From JAFNGF01 sp964567045 (GTDB taxonomy: Bacteria > Planctomycetota > Phycisphaerae > Sedimentisphaerales > Anaerobacaceae): a stretch of 64,000 nucleotides of DNA. The DNA lies in assembly GCA_964567045.1 (NCBI GenBank), contig CAZMLE010000005.1, positions 49,881 to 113,880 on the forward strand. The letters run 5' to 3'. The notes below the pieces were generated by a model. The model was not told where the DNA came from. It ran no database searches and saw nothing but the letters and a program-made list of their open reading frames with translations. The stretch's first letter is position 1; the number at the start of each line of letters is the position of its first letter. This document shows positions 35,088 through 43,909 of this stretch, one piece after another. The translations under genes and the position numbers were made by a program.

Positions 35088-36275
35088 TCACTTTGAAACG
35101 GCAAACTCGTATGAATGAGTTTCGTCTTTGTCCAGGTCCTTGCCGAGACAGTGAAGGACAAAGCCATCGCTTTTCTTTTCGTATCCGAAATCTTGGCCGC
35201 TGAATAAATCCTTTGGCAAGCCCACAGGAAGCCCATCAGGCAACTTGCCCGTCGTGGCCTTTAGTATGTAGATCTCAACGGCTGCTTTGATGGCATTGGA
35301 ATGCGTCTTAGCCCTTACTTCGTTACCATAAACCTTGAAAAGTGCTGGCGCCAGCGCAGCAGTCAAAGTCGCGCCGGGGTCTTCAACCGCATCTTTTCCT
35401 GGTTTGTCGCTGAGTTTTTTCAACTCTTCGTAGATGCGGGTGTAGGGCATCGCCGAATCCAGTGTCGCCTGGAGAGAATCCATGTACTTGCCATAGTAGT
35501 CCCTGTTCTTTTCAAGAAACGCCTCGCCACCCAGTTCTGCGATCTTCTTGAGGGCAGCCTCTTTGTTGGCCCCCGGTTCCAAGGCCTCTATCAACTCGTC
35601 CATATTCTCAAGTTGCGCAGTTTTTAAGGCTATTTCTTTTTCGGTCTTCAACGCAGCCTTGACCGAAAGCACTCTGGTTGGCACTTGAGCAAGTTGGCTC
35701 TTTAGCCAGGTCGATGTCTCCAAGTCCGGCGGCATGTTGCCCAATATATCCGTAATGCAGTTATTGGCCATACGGCCAAGGGCAATCGACACCAAGAAAG
35801 AGATAATGGTCTCATCACCGATGTGCTGGCTAATCTTCAGGACAGTCAAACAGCGGTCAAGGGCCTGCCGGTAAGCGCCCTGGGCTGCGAGAATCCTGGC
35901 TTCTGCGATAATAAGCCGTGATAAATCCCTCGCCTGCGCCAGATGTGGAAAAGAGGCGGAGAATCCCTTGGAGTACCTCAGTCCCCAGTTGCAGTGCTGC
36001 ATATCGGCCGCTGCCGTCGCGTAATCAATCGTGGCACGGCAGCTCTTAATATATTGCTTGATTTGCTCATTGGGCGCCATTTTGCCGGTCGCCAACTGGT
36101 CCACCATATCTCTGGTAGCATTATCCGGTTGCGGGTACATTAGATATGCCTGATAGTACAGAAGAGCCGCGTTGTCCGGATCAGGAGGATAGGCGAAACT
36201 CAAGCCGGCCAGCGTCCCTATTATTAGGGTCAGGCAAAAGACTCTTCTTGGTCCTTTAAGGTTGATCGTATTCAT
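35088..36275 (-). CDS. Secreted helical protein of the sigma-factor unit
   Basis: 395 residues. A signal peptide (VFCLTLIIGTLAGLSFA) is followed by a mostly helical body with TPR-like segments (EARILAAQGAYRQALDRCLTVL). The C-terminus (AAVEIYILKATTGKLPDGLP, then DLFSGQDFGYEKKSDGFVL) resembles the end of type II pseudopilins/secretion-linked domains seen in Phycisphaerae proteins. No assigned function. It lies directly downstream of an anti-sigma-like gene and an ECF sigma gene on the same strand, so it is probably their target or accessory. Confidence 0.65.
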   Translation of the reverse strand: MNTINLKGPRRVFCLTLIIGTLAGLSFAYPPDPDNAALLYYQAYLMYPQPDNATRDMVDQLATGKMAPNEQIKQYIKSCRATIDYATAAADMQHCNWGLRYSKGFSASFPHLAQARDLSRLIIAEARILAAQGAYRQALDRCLTVLKISQHIGDETIISFLVSIALGRMANNCITDILGNMPPDLETSTWLKSQLAQVPTRVLSVKAALKTEKEIALKTAQLENMDELIEALEPGANKEAALKKIAELGGEAFLEKNRDYYGKYMDSLQATLDSAMPYTRIYEELKKLSDKPGKDAVEDPGATLTAALAPALFKVYGNEVRAKTHSNAIKAAVEIYILKATTGKLPDGLPVGLPKDLFSGQDFGYEKKSDGFVLHCLGKDLDKDETHSYEFAVSK

Positions 36276-36296
36276 AGGTTTGTCCTTTCTGACTTG

Positions 36297-36767
36297 TTAG
36301 CCATTAAAATCGCCTAACAACTCTCGTAACGACAGCTCTCTGGGCCGCGGTCCCAGGATCTCGATAGCTCTTTCGCATTGCCTTTCTACTGCTTCTATAC
36401 CACCTTGCCGATAAGCCCTCATCAAGGATAGTTCCGTCATCATCTTTGCCGGCGACGTCACGACTTCTGGAGTCGCAGTAGTACCAGCTTGTTCACCTGG
36501 GCCCAGGTAGACAATTGAAAAACTGATTGCCGCGATTATGATGGCCGCAGCGGCCACTTTCACGGCGGGCCTTTCCCAAATCGCCTTCCACAAGTTAGCT
36601 TGAACAACCGAAGGAGCAGAAGATTTTTCGGCTGCTCGCGCCAGAAGCGATTGGAATTCGTCAGGATACTTCTGCTTCCACTTCTCAGCATCAAAATTCG
36701 GCTTTGTGGTGTTGATAGTGCGGTGGATCAGCACGTCGATCCACTGATCATTCTTTTCTTCGCTCAT
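36297..36767 (-). CDS. Membrane-anchored anti-sigma-factor-like protein
   Basis: 156 residues. The cytoplasmic N-terminal part (1-65) is followed by one transmembrane helix (VKVAAAAIIIAAISFSIVYL, about 70-89) and a short outer domain. It carries no zinc-binding HxxxCxxC anti-sigma signature, so the call rests on topology and on the 4-bp overlap with the ECF sigma gene upstream. Confidence 0.65.
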   Translation of the reverse strand: MSEEKNDQWIDVLIHRTINTTKPNFDAEKWKQKYPDEFQSLLARAAEKSSAPSVVQANLWKAIWERPAVKVAAAAIIIAAISFSIVYLGPGEQAGTTATPEVVTSPAKMMTELSLMRAYRQGGIEAVERQCERAIEILGPRPRELSLRELLGDFNG

Positions 36768-37309
36768 AACCGTGCCCTGCCGATACCCTTGCGACGTAAG
36801 TAACTGGCTAATTTCTTCTTCGCTCTTCTAAGCCTCCCATTGATGGCCTGATGCGATATACCCAACACCACCGACATCTGCTCGTAGGACAGCCCATCGT
36901 AGAACCGCAAAAAAATCACTTCTCGTGCTGACATTGGCAGTCTACTTAAAGCTTCCTTGACATGTTCAGTCACGTCATCCTCGCGAGGGCTACCCGCCAT
37001 AGTCGAACGCCAGTCATAGCCTGGCAGGGCGTCCCTGGCCTGAGCAATATCTTTTGCTGCATTCCTGCAGATGGCCGCGAGCCAACCGGCGAAATAGCTC
37101 TTTTTCCTTAACTTCGGCAATTCAACAGCCGCTTTGGCGAAGGCTTGCTGGGCGGCATCTTCAGCCAAATGCCTATCGCCTATCGCCGAATGAGCGATGG
37201 CGACCATAGCCGGATAATATCGTTTGCACAACTCGGTGAAGCCGTCTGCTTCGCCGTTGATCGCCGCCTCTACCAACACCGAATCGGGTTTCTCGGCCAT
37301 ATCAAGCAT
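36764..37309 (-). CDS. ECF-type RNA polymerase sigma factor
   Basis: 181 residues. Region 2 (CKRYYPAMVAIAHSAIGDRH, AEDAAQQAFAKA) and region 4 (ALSRLPMSAREVIFLRFYDG, then SYEQMSVVLGISHQAINGRL with a helix-turn-helix) are complete. It directs RNA polymerase to a regulon controlled by the membrane protein encoded next to it. Many paralogues of this type occur in planctomycetes. The ATG at 37309 follows a GAGAG stretch; 37300 is possible. Confidence 0.9.
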   Translation of the reverse strand: MLDMAEKPDSVLVEAAINGEADGFTELCKRYYPAMVAIAHSAIGDRHLAEDAAQQAFAKAAVELPKLRKKSYFAGWLAAICRNAAKDIAQARDALPGYDWRSTMAGSPREDDVTEHVKEALSRLPMSAREVIFLRFYDGLSYEQMSVVLGISHQAINGRLRRAKKKLASYLRRKGIGRARL

Positions 37310-37405
37310 CTCTCTGCTGAATCGCCTTTCACCACATAGACTCTATCCGGAGCCCAAAATGGGCGCGAAAATTGCGCGTTTCGTGAGTTTTTGTCTGCGT
37401 CTTAC

Positions 37406-37464
37406 AACCACGGATTTCGCAGATTTCACGGATTTGCTCTGTGTAATCCGTGTAATCTGTGGTT
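37406..37464. repeat. Inverted repeat of CACGGATT/AATCCGTG words
   Basis: AACCACGGATTTCGCAGATT and TTCACGGATT face AATCCGTGTAATCTGTGGTT, giving a long imperfect hairpin. The same words occur at 23060-23085. It fills the spacer between the sigma gene and the Tat-exported protein. Confidence 0.75.
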
Positions 37465-37513
37465 ACTTTTACTGCACTTTGAGAGGCGATGAGCAGCCGA
37501 CCCACACGCAGCG

Positions 37514-38968
37514 TCAAACCACGACGCTTATATTGTATAGTTGGCAGAAGGCGCGCAACTGCTTTGCGTAGTTACCGAGGAATATAATCTGATGCATACC
37601 CTTGACGTCACAGACATCATCTACCTCGTTGATTGTCATCTCTATATTTGTACGACAGCCACCTGTCGGCGGGACAGGCGGGCAGCTCACAACTTGTCCG
37701 CTGTAGATATACATCTGGGGCATTTTTCCGGAGATGTATTGAGCCATGGTGACATCCTGCCCTGCAGGCCAGAGAACCCGTGGGACACAGCCCCAGCCCG
37801 CTTCGGCATGGCTCATTAAAATGTATGGCTGAGAAGGACCGTCCCTGCCGCTCAACTTTGATGGGCAGGTGCAATGTGCACCAAAATAATGGTTATTCTC
37901 TGTCTCCATAGATGAATTCTGTTGAAATCCTGGCCGGCCAAAAAGCTGCTGCACCAGCATCAGTGTCAACGTGGCATTAAGATCAGCCTGGCAACCTGCT
38001 GGAATCCCTTCATCCCTCAGACTCATAAATCCCATACAGGGCGGAGGATGCTTGTGAGGTTTACTAAGGCCAGGCAGGCAATCCATCATAATGGCATCTG
38101 CTTTTTCCGCCTTAATGATTTCTTTAAGGGCAAAATACGTCCTTGCAGCATCAATGATATCAGCCTTGGTAGGTTGGACCACCTCTTTGGCGTCCTTCAA
38201 ATACGCATCGGCAAGTTGCTTCACAGCGTCGGTCGTTTCGGCACGCCTAAATTCCTCAACAAATCTTTCGCCTGGAATAGCGCGCAGCCTGGTCCCAAAA
38301 TGAGGGAGGGTAGTTTCTCCGGTTTTTGAACCTGCAATATTGACAAGGACGCTTTCTCTCATCCATCGCGATGTCTTTATCATTTTCATGCCGTCTTCGA
38401 CAGCCTCAAGATTATCCAACGAATTAATCAAATATACGCCGGGCTTTCGATGAAGCTGATTAATGTGATCAACCAAAAGGATGCCCAATGTAGCGAGCAC
38501 GACTGCAGGGATTTGCGATTCTTCGACAATCCGCGTGACGTGTCCCCAATGGCCCTTCTTGAAGGGAATAAGCAGGAGGCCATCCGGTTTTGACTGCTTG
38601 ACCTCATTGATGAATTGCGTTACACTGGCTTCGTCATCGAGAGGCTTCTCGTCCAATAATATGCGCATCCCCAACTTTTGCTCAATCCTTCTAATTCTTT
38701 CGGCGTACTGCCTTTGACGGCCCTCGGCATCAAAAGTTGACCCTGGCCAGCTATAGTATCCATCTTTACGGAGAGACTCAGTGGGCGGATACACAAAAGC
38801 TCCCCGTACCGTAGCCATTCCCTTGCGGCTTTCGCTGGCGTCTACAGAAGTTGCAGCACCAAATAGTCTCGCAGAACCGAATGAAACACCCGCGGCGGTC
38901 GTACCTACCGTCTGCAGAAACTGGCGCCGGGACATCCGAAATACTTTGGCTGGTCGTGACCGTTTCAT
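37514..38968 (-). CDS. Tat-exported sugar-isomerase-fold protein (second copy of type)
   Basis: 484 residues. The leader SRRQFLQTVGTTAAGVSFGS has a twin-arginine motif, so Tat export is predicted. The fold appears to be that of fucose/arabinose isomerases: SKPDGLLLIPFKKGHWGHV in the N-terminal part, then GCQADLNATLTLMLVQQLFG, NNHYFGAHCTCP and CVPRVLWPAGQDV. It is related in plan to 6513-8039 but clearly divergent. A palindromic repeat lies within the gene at about 37658-37687 (residues SCPPVPPTGG), in frame. AAGGGAG lies before the ATG. Followed upstream by the GH116 gene with a 1-bp gap. Confidence 0.7.
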   Translation of the reverse strand: MKRSRPAKVFRMSRRQFLQTVGTTAAGVSFGSARLFGAATSVDASESRKGMATVRGAFVYPPTESLRKDGYYSWPGSTFDAEGRQRQYAERIRRIEQKLGMRILLDEKPLDDEASVTQFINEVKQSKPDGLLLIPFKKGHWGHVTRIVEESQIPAVVLATLGILLVDHINQLHRKPGVYLINSLDNLEAVEDGMKMIKTSRWMRESVLVNIAGSKTGETTLPHFGTRLRAIPGERFVEEFRRAETTDAVKQLADAYLKDAKEVVQPTKADIIDAARTYFALKEIIKAEKADAIMMDCLPGLSKPHKHPPPCMGFMSLRDEGIPAGCQADLNATLTLMLVQQLFGRPGFQQNSSMETENNHYFGAHCTCPSKLSGRDGPSQPYILMSHAEAGWGCVPRVLWPAGQDVTMAQYISGKMPQMYIYSGQVVSCPPVPPTGGCRTNIEMTINEVDDVCDVKGMHQIIFLGNYAKQLRAFCQLYNISVVV

Positions 38969-38969
38969 A

Positions 38970-41621
38970 TCAACTCCCTTCTCGGCTCATCTGAAATTTA
39001 GCTTTTTCTCCCGCCTTAATCTGTAGGGTCTTATCAAACCGATTATAGCCGAAGCCGTCCAGAACAAATTTCACCAGTGCTAATTCCCCGTGTAAAACTG
39101 AAAGCTCAACATTAATACCTTCTTTAGCGCCCTTGAGCGAGCAATTCCCCCACGCATAGCCATTGGACCAAAAGAATGTGCCTTCGCCAGGAGCAAAGGT
39201 CATAGCTTTCTCGACGCCCGAATAATGAAAGCCGGTCAGCGCCAGCACCGCTGCCCAACTGGCCATAGCACGAGCATAGTGATGGCCGCACTCCGCCTCG
39301 TCGAATGGGCTGCGCTTTTGGCCATCATATCGGTCGCGGATATTCTTTATGCACTTTAGCCCATTCTCGACCTGGCCTTCGTACAACATGCCGACAGCCG
39401 CTGCATATTCAAAGCCCGTCATAACCTCAGTAAAATAAGGAAAAGGATTGGCGGGGCGGTCTTTAGGATAGCTGGCCATCAAAAGTGCTGATTCGTCGCC
39501 AAGGGCAAAACTCCGCATGCAGTTGAAATGGCCATATAGTCCCTGTCGAAGATTGTATTTCACGATACTCTGCAGTGTCTTGCGGATATTGGCAGGCTCA
39601 AGCAAATACCCAAGGCCACAAACGTGGGCCATGTATTGGCCGACAAGCTGGTCCACGAGGCAGCCAGAACCAAGCTGGTAATCGGGCTTAGTGATATCTT
39701 TTGCGCCCATCCCCACCAGCAAACTTGGCGCAATCTCAGACTTGTCCTTTGGCGGCTGAATCTTGTGCTCGTAATATTCCCCGTTAAAAAGATTCTGATC
39801 GATCCACGTCTTTCCGCGCTCAAATAAGTCATGACAGGTCCCGGCAAAGTCGTCGTCATCAAGGTACTTTGCCATTTCCTCGGCAGCCCGCAGCGCCCCT
39901 AAATACCAGGCACCCATTTGCGGATTTGGCCCATAATACTCCACATCCATAGTATTGTGCTGACAGCCCTCCATCACTCCATCGCGGTCTGCGTCCCAGC
40001 CTCCTTTAATCCAGCAAAATTCGACCGCCCTTTTCACATGAGGCCAAAGGGCTTTCAGCATCTGGTCATCGCCGGAAAGCTGCCAGTCGCGGTACATCTT
40101 CATAATGCAGCCCATCTGCCCATCGGCGGCGGCTTTGCCGAACTCCTGCGCGCGCTCGAGCGGCAAATTAACACGAAAGCTCATCAGCCCCTGGTCATTT
40201 GTAGCGTGAGCAAACTCGACCTCCCGCATTGACTTGGCCAAACTGCCAAAGAGAAAGGCTGTGGCCTGCTCGTAGTTCCAGACGTGGGTGCATGAGCCGT
40301 GACAGCAACCTCTTGTATTGCTGCAACCTTCCCAGCCGTAAAAACGCCCGTCCTCTGTGCGAAAGCACGTCTGCGTGCGAAGCGTACTGACATTGAAAAG
40401 TGCAGCTTCCTTGATTACATCCGGAAGATCGCTTTTACAAAACGCTCGTACAAACTCGACAGTTTCAGCTTCGAGCTCTGCAAGCTGTGGCGCAAATTTC
40501 TCAGCGACATCCCAGGCGTCACTGTATCTGGTAGTATAGTAATTGCCGATACGGTCCTGCTCATTATTTTTGGGCGTCCAGGTTTGACGGTTCGGAAAAT
40601 GCCAGGTCACCAGAAATGTCACTCGCTCTGTCACGTGCGGCGGCAGCTCGACTTGGACAGCAAGCGAGGCCATCGGCGTATCTTCGCCGGTGGCCGGGCG
40701 ATCTTCGAGCCGACCATCGTCACTGAAATCATCCCAGAAATCCAGCAGCGAGCTGCCCCAGCTCTGACTGGTCCAGGATGTGCGGCAAGTGACGCCCGTA
40801 CCGCCGGTGGCGGCCAATGCTATTGTGCCCCATTGTTCCGCCCGCGGGGCGACCCCTTTGGAATACATGAAGATGCCCTGGACGTTCCGGCCTTTGCGGA
40901 ACTCATTCTGGTTTGCCCTGCCGCCAACAGCCACCAGATCGCCCTTCCAATCCTTCGTGCTGCCCGAGCCGTCTATGCCGATGAAGTTAGGCATACTGCC
41001 GCAGACCGAAGCTATCACCGATTCGCCGCTTGCATTGTGAAGGACATATCGCAGGACGGCTACCGGTATACCGCTGGCATCGGCGTCACCCGGAACCAGC
41101 GGGTTGAATGCCTCGATACGCACGTCCACAGGGACATCCGCGTCGGATAGAATCACCTGCCCAAGCGGATAAGCAGCAGCAAAGGAGCAAGTGTGGAACC
41201 GCGGCAGACCATGGTTGGGCATGGTACTACCGTGGCTACCTTCGTAATCTGACAGGTCGAGCGGGCCCTCAATTGCGCGGGTTACCGTCCGGTCGCCAGG
41301 TTTCCCGACATACAGGGCAAAAAATGGGCCGGTCGACCCCCGCTGGGGAAGAAATCCCTTGGCTGCGCGGTTCATAATCTCCCAGTCGCGCAGGTCGCCG
41401 CGCCCACCCAATGAGACAGTTCCAGTCCCGATACCGCCCAAAGGAAGAGCGATCCTATCCAGATGAGCCTGGTCATAGCGCTTAACAATAGGCCAGGCGT
41501 CGGGATTATCCGGCCTTTGTACCGGCACTATTTGTGGTTCACCTGCGACAGTGGGTGTATGGGCATATAATATGCCGGCGCACGCCACCGCCATCGTTAA
41601 GACTACCGGTAACATCCTCAT
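38970..41621 (-). CDS. GH116 family glucosidase/xylosidase (GBA2-like), secreted
   Basis: About 883 residues with a signal peptide (MLPVVLTMAVACAGILYA). The N-terminal beta-sandwich (ALPLGGIGTGTVSLGGRGDL, RDWEIMNR) and the C-terminal (alpha/alpha)6 domain (DRDGVMEGCQHNTMDVEYYG, then NPQMGAWYLGALRA) are those of GH116, the GBA2 glucosylceramidase-type family. Such enzymes remove beta-glucosyl or beta-xylosyl units. It likely acts in the periplasm or outside. The adjoining Gfo/Idh oxidoreductase and isomerase-like genes point to a common sugar pathway. GTG at 41633 is an alternative start. Confidence 0.9.
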   Translation of the reverse strand: MRMLPVVLTMAVACAGILYAHTPTVAGEPQIVPVQRPDNPDAWPIVKRYDQAHLDRIALPLGGIGTGTVSLGGRGDLRDWEIMNRAAKGFLPQRGSTGPFFALYVGKPGDRTVTRAIEGPLDLSDYEGSHGSTMPNHGLPRFHTCSFAAAYPLGQVILSDADVPVDVRIEAFNPLVPGDADASGIPVAVLRYVLHNASGESVIASVCGSMPNFIGIDGSGSTKDWKGDLVAVGGRANQNEFRKGRNVQGIFMYSKGVAPRAEQWGTIALAATGGTGVTCRTSWTSQSWGSSLLDFWDDFSDDGRLEDRPATGEDTPMASLAVQVELPPHVTERVTFLVTWHFPNRQTWTPKNNEQDRIGNYYTTRYSDAWDVAEKFAPQLAELEAETVEFVRAFCKSDLPDVIKEAALFNVSTLRTQTCFRTEDGRFYGWEGCSNTRGCCHGSCTHVWNYEQATAFLFGSLAKSMREVEFAHATNDQGLMSFRVNLPLERAQEFGKAAADGQMGCIMKMYRDWQLSGDDQMLKALWPHVKRAVEFCWIKGGWDADRDGVMEGCQHNTMDVEYYGPNPQMGAWYLGALRAAEEMAKYLDDDDFAGTCHDLFERGKTWIDQNLFNGEYYEHKIQPPKDKSEIAPSLLVGMGAKDITKPDYQLGSGCLVDQLVGQYMAHVCGLGYLLEPANIRKTLQSIVKYNLRQGLYGHFNCMRSFALGDESALLMASYPKDRPANPFPYFTEVMTGFEYAAAVGMLYEGQVENGLKCIKNIRDRYDGQKRSPFDEAECGHHYARAMASWAAVLALTGFHYSGVEKAMTFAPGEGTFFWSNGYAWGNCSLKGAKEGINVELSVLHGELALVKFVLDGFGYNRFDKTLQIKAGEKAKFQMSREGS

Positions 41622-41634
41622 ATCTTCTTCCACC

Positions 41635-42984
41635 TCACAAACACCAGGGGCTTCGCGCCGATCGGCTTACCATTCGCTCTGCCTCGGAGTCATTTACAAA
41701 AGTTTCCTTACCGGGGTCCCATTTTATTGGTCGGCCAAGCTCGTAAGCGATATTCCCTAAGTGGCATACGGTTATGGAGCGGCATCCTGTAGCGACATCG
41801 CTGATTGGCTTAGCGCGAGTTCGTATGGAATTAATGAGATCGCTATGATGGTTGTCACTTTCATGCAGATGTATCTGATCGGGGCCGATTTTCTGCTTGA
41901 TTAGATTTTCCGGCCAGGTGCGTAAAGTATAACGCCAAACGGCGACCTTACCCTTGGTCCCTTCGAACATCACGCCGTTATCCTGACCCGTTTCGGCCTT
42001 AAATTTCTCCGGGTCACGAATCATAACAGCGCCGTTGGCATATCTATAGGTAAGCACTCCCCGCTTTCGCGGGGACAAGCTTGCCCCTGCGGCAGCAGGG
42101 GTCGTGCCATCTGGAGGGATAATCTCGATGGGCCCGCTGTCATCCATTCCCAGCCCCCACTGAGCCGTATCGAAATGGTGCGCACCCCAGTTAGTCATTT
42201 CACCGCCCGAGCAATCGCGATATGCCATCCAGCCTCTGACAAATCCGACATTGTACGGCCTCCACGGTATCGGCCCAAGCCACATATCATAATCAAGGTA
42301 ATCCGGGACCGGCTCGGCGGGAAGATCACAGAGCTTATATGCTACAGGCCCGCCGACGCTGACCGTCACGGTTTTTACCTGGCCGATGTAGCCATTACGA
42401 ACCAGTTCGCAGGCGAAACGAAAGCTCCAGCTTGAGCGCTGCTGAGTGCCCATCTGGAACACTACGCCGTAGCGCGTGACAGCGTCTCGCACCGCCTTTG
42501 CCTCCTCAATAGTAACCGAGAGAGGTTTTTCACAATAAATGTCTTTGCCGGCCTTTGCTGCCGCGATGGAAATAAGTGGATGCCACCGCTCACCGGTAGC
42601 AATAAGCACGGCATCAATGTCTTGCCTGGCTAAAAGCTCGCGGAAATCACCGTAAGTAGCGCAGTCGTTGTTGCCGTACTTTTGGTTTACAATATCACGG
42701 GCACGATTTTTGTTCCGGGCATCGGCATCGCAGACAGCTACTGCCTGCACTTCGTCCCTATCTATAAAGCCGCCTTCCGGCGCCCAGATGCCTCCAGCGA
42801 GACCCTGTGTGCCCTGGCCGCCCACGCCGATGAAGCCCATCACAATGCGGTTGCTTGGAACAACGGTGCCGGCTTTGCCCAGAGCGGATGATGGAACAAT
42901 ATAGGGAAAACCTATCACACCGGTCATGACTGTCGATGTTCTTTTCAAAAAATTGCGACGACTAATATTCCTTGTATGCAACAT
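41635..42984 (-). CDS. Tat-exported Gfo/Idh/MocA oxidoreductase
   Basis: 449 residues. A twin-arginine leader (SRRNFLKRTSTVMTG) precedes an NAD(P)-binding Rossmann domain (IVMGFIGVGGQGTQGLAG) with the family's EKPL motif (KDIYCEKPLSV), and a C-terminal sheet domain. Exported Gfo/Idh enzymes are a planctomycete hallmark; they oxidise sugars at one carbon. At 42059-42102 a palindrome adds about 14 residues (PAAAGASLSPRKRG) just before VLTYRYANG, in frame. ATG at 42984 has GGAGG 7 bp upstream. Confidence 0.9.
   Translation of the reverse strand: MLHTRNISRRNFLKRTSTVMTGVIGFPYIVPSSALGKAGTVVPSNRIVMGFIGVGGQGTQGLAGGIWAPEGGFIDRDEVQAVAVCDADARNKNRARDIVNQKYGNNDCATYGDFRELLARQDIDAVLIATGERWHPLISIAAAKAGKDIYCEKPLSVTIEEAKAVRDAVTRYGVVFQMGTQQRSSWSFRFACELVRNGYIGQVKTVTVSVGGPVAYKLCDLPAEPVPDYLDYDMWLGPIPWRPYNVGFVRGWMAYRDCSGGEMTNWGAHHFDTAQWGLGMDDSGPIEIIPPDGTTPAAAGASLSPRKRGVLTYRYANGAVMIRDPEKFKAETGQDNGVMFEGTKGKVAVWRYTLRTWPENLIKQKIGPDQIHLHESDNHHSDLINSIRTRAKPISDVATGCRSITVCHLGNIAYELGRPIKWDPGKETFVNDSEAERMVSRSARSPWCL
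42059..42102. repeat. Palindromic element inside the Gfo/Idh gene
   Basis: CCCCGCTTTCGCGGGG is followed by ACAAGCTTG and CCCCTGCGGCAGCAGGGG: two adjoining hairpins. Host frame kept. Confidence 0.8.
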
Positions 42985-43002
42985 CTGCAAACCTCCACAA
43001 AT

Positions 43003-43782
43003 TTAGCCCTCACATAATATTTCTATCGGCGTACCTGTTTTTAGATGCAATGTACCGTTGGCACTTCCATTTTTTAAGCTGATCTCTAACGTGCGGTTCG
43101 AGCCTTCAATCAAAAATAACTCACCTTGTTTTGCAGCAGAATAATTTTCACGATAGTCCATTTGGTATATTTTCTCTCCGATTTTAACGCTATAGCAGCC
43201 GTTACCCTGTCTTGGTACGCTTGTTATAATGTTTCCAAAGCTGTCGATCCTGACTACCAGCCCCCTACCACTATCCTGATAAAGCTCCAATTTCTCAATC
43301 TGGCCGACTTTTTCGCCCAGCTCATCAAACTTGCCCAGGCTGATATTTGCAGTCGCCGGGGCAAACATGTCTCTACCATGAAAGGTGTGACTGGCATCGG
43401 GTGGCATGGGCTTCCAGCCCATGAAATCACGGCCAGGATGGCCGTGCCACATTGGAATTTCCCTTATGTCAATTACTTCCTGCTCTTTGAGCGATTCCCA
43501 AAGCAAGCCATTATCCGGGGCAACAAAATAGTAATGCGTGGTTTTAACTGCCAACGCTCTTCTTTGGCTGCCCACGCCTGGGTCGACTACACAGCAAAAT
43601 ACCGAACCTTTTGGGAAGTACTTATAGCTATTCTTCAGAATCCACGAGGCCTCGATGATATTCTGGCTTGAAACACTGTGGCATAAATCTACTATCTGGG
43701 CGCGGTGATCAATGCTGTAAATCACCCCTTTCATCACACCCACATATTCACTCTGGCCGAAGTCCGTCAATAGGATTATCAT
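43003..43782 (-). CDS. SAM hydrolase/hydroxide adenosyltransferase (DUF62)
   Basis: 259 residues from ATG 43782 (MIILLTDFG, the family's usual opening). VDPGVGSQRRALAVKTTHYY, FVAPDNGLLW and HGRDMFAPATANISLG are diagnostic. It cleaves S-adenosylmethionine to adenosine and methionine. A 50-bp repeat (43401-43450) is inserted in frame just before HGRDMF and adds about 16 residues (WHGHPGRDFMGWKPMP) between a normal beta-strand region and the next motif. A longer open frame to 44058 exists, but its extra residues are read from another repeat and antisense of rraA, so I reject it. Confidence 0.85.
   Translation of the reverse strand: MIILLTDFGQSEYVGVMKGVIYSIDHRAQIVDLCHSVSSQNIIEASWILKNSYKYFPKGSVFCCVVDPGVGSQRRALAVKTTHYYFVAPDNGLLWESLKEQEVIDIREIPMWHGHPGRDFMGWKPMPPDASHTFHGRDMFAPATANISLGKFDELGEKVGQIEKLELYQDSGRGLVVRIDSFGNIITSVPRQGNGCYSVKIGEKIYQMDYRENYSAAKQGELFLIEGSNRTLEISLKNGSANGTLHLKTGTPIEILCEG
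43401..43450. repeat. 50-bp palindromic element, copy 1 (in SAM hydrolase gene)
   Basis: Terminal GTGGCA and TGCCAC are inverted repeats; inside are two hairpins, TGGGCTTCCAGCCCA and GGCCAGGATGGCC. All 50 bases are identical to 48088-48137. Together this looks like a mobile palindromic element. Confidence 0.9.
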
Positions 43783-43820
43783 ACGCCTTTGCCCGTATTC
43801 TAAATCTGCAATTGTCAGCA

Positions 43821-43885
43821 TTAGACCCTGCCAGAGGGCTGGCAGGGCTAAGCGGTTAACCCCGTCATCACCATGGCGGGGTTGC
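43821..43885. repeat. Double palindrome, copy 1 (upstream of SAM hydrolase)
   Basis: TTAGACCCTGCCAGAGGGCT with GGCAGGG, then GGTTAACCCCGTCATCACCA with TGGCGGGGTT (43854-43883). About 85 percent identical by eye to 48157-48222. The 30-base right half is present as an exact reverse complement at 61194-61223. Confidence 0.85.
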
Positions 43886-43909
43886 CGCCCTTTGTCACCG
43901 ATCTTTTCT

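Noticed and set aside
40299..41150. 283-codon open frame on the plus strand
   Set aside because: Antisense to the GH116 gene; Cys/Arg-rich translation without a recognisable fold.
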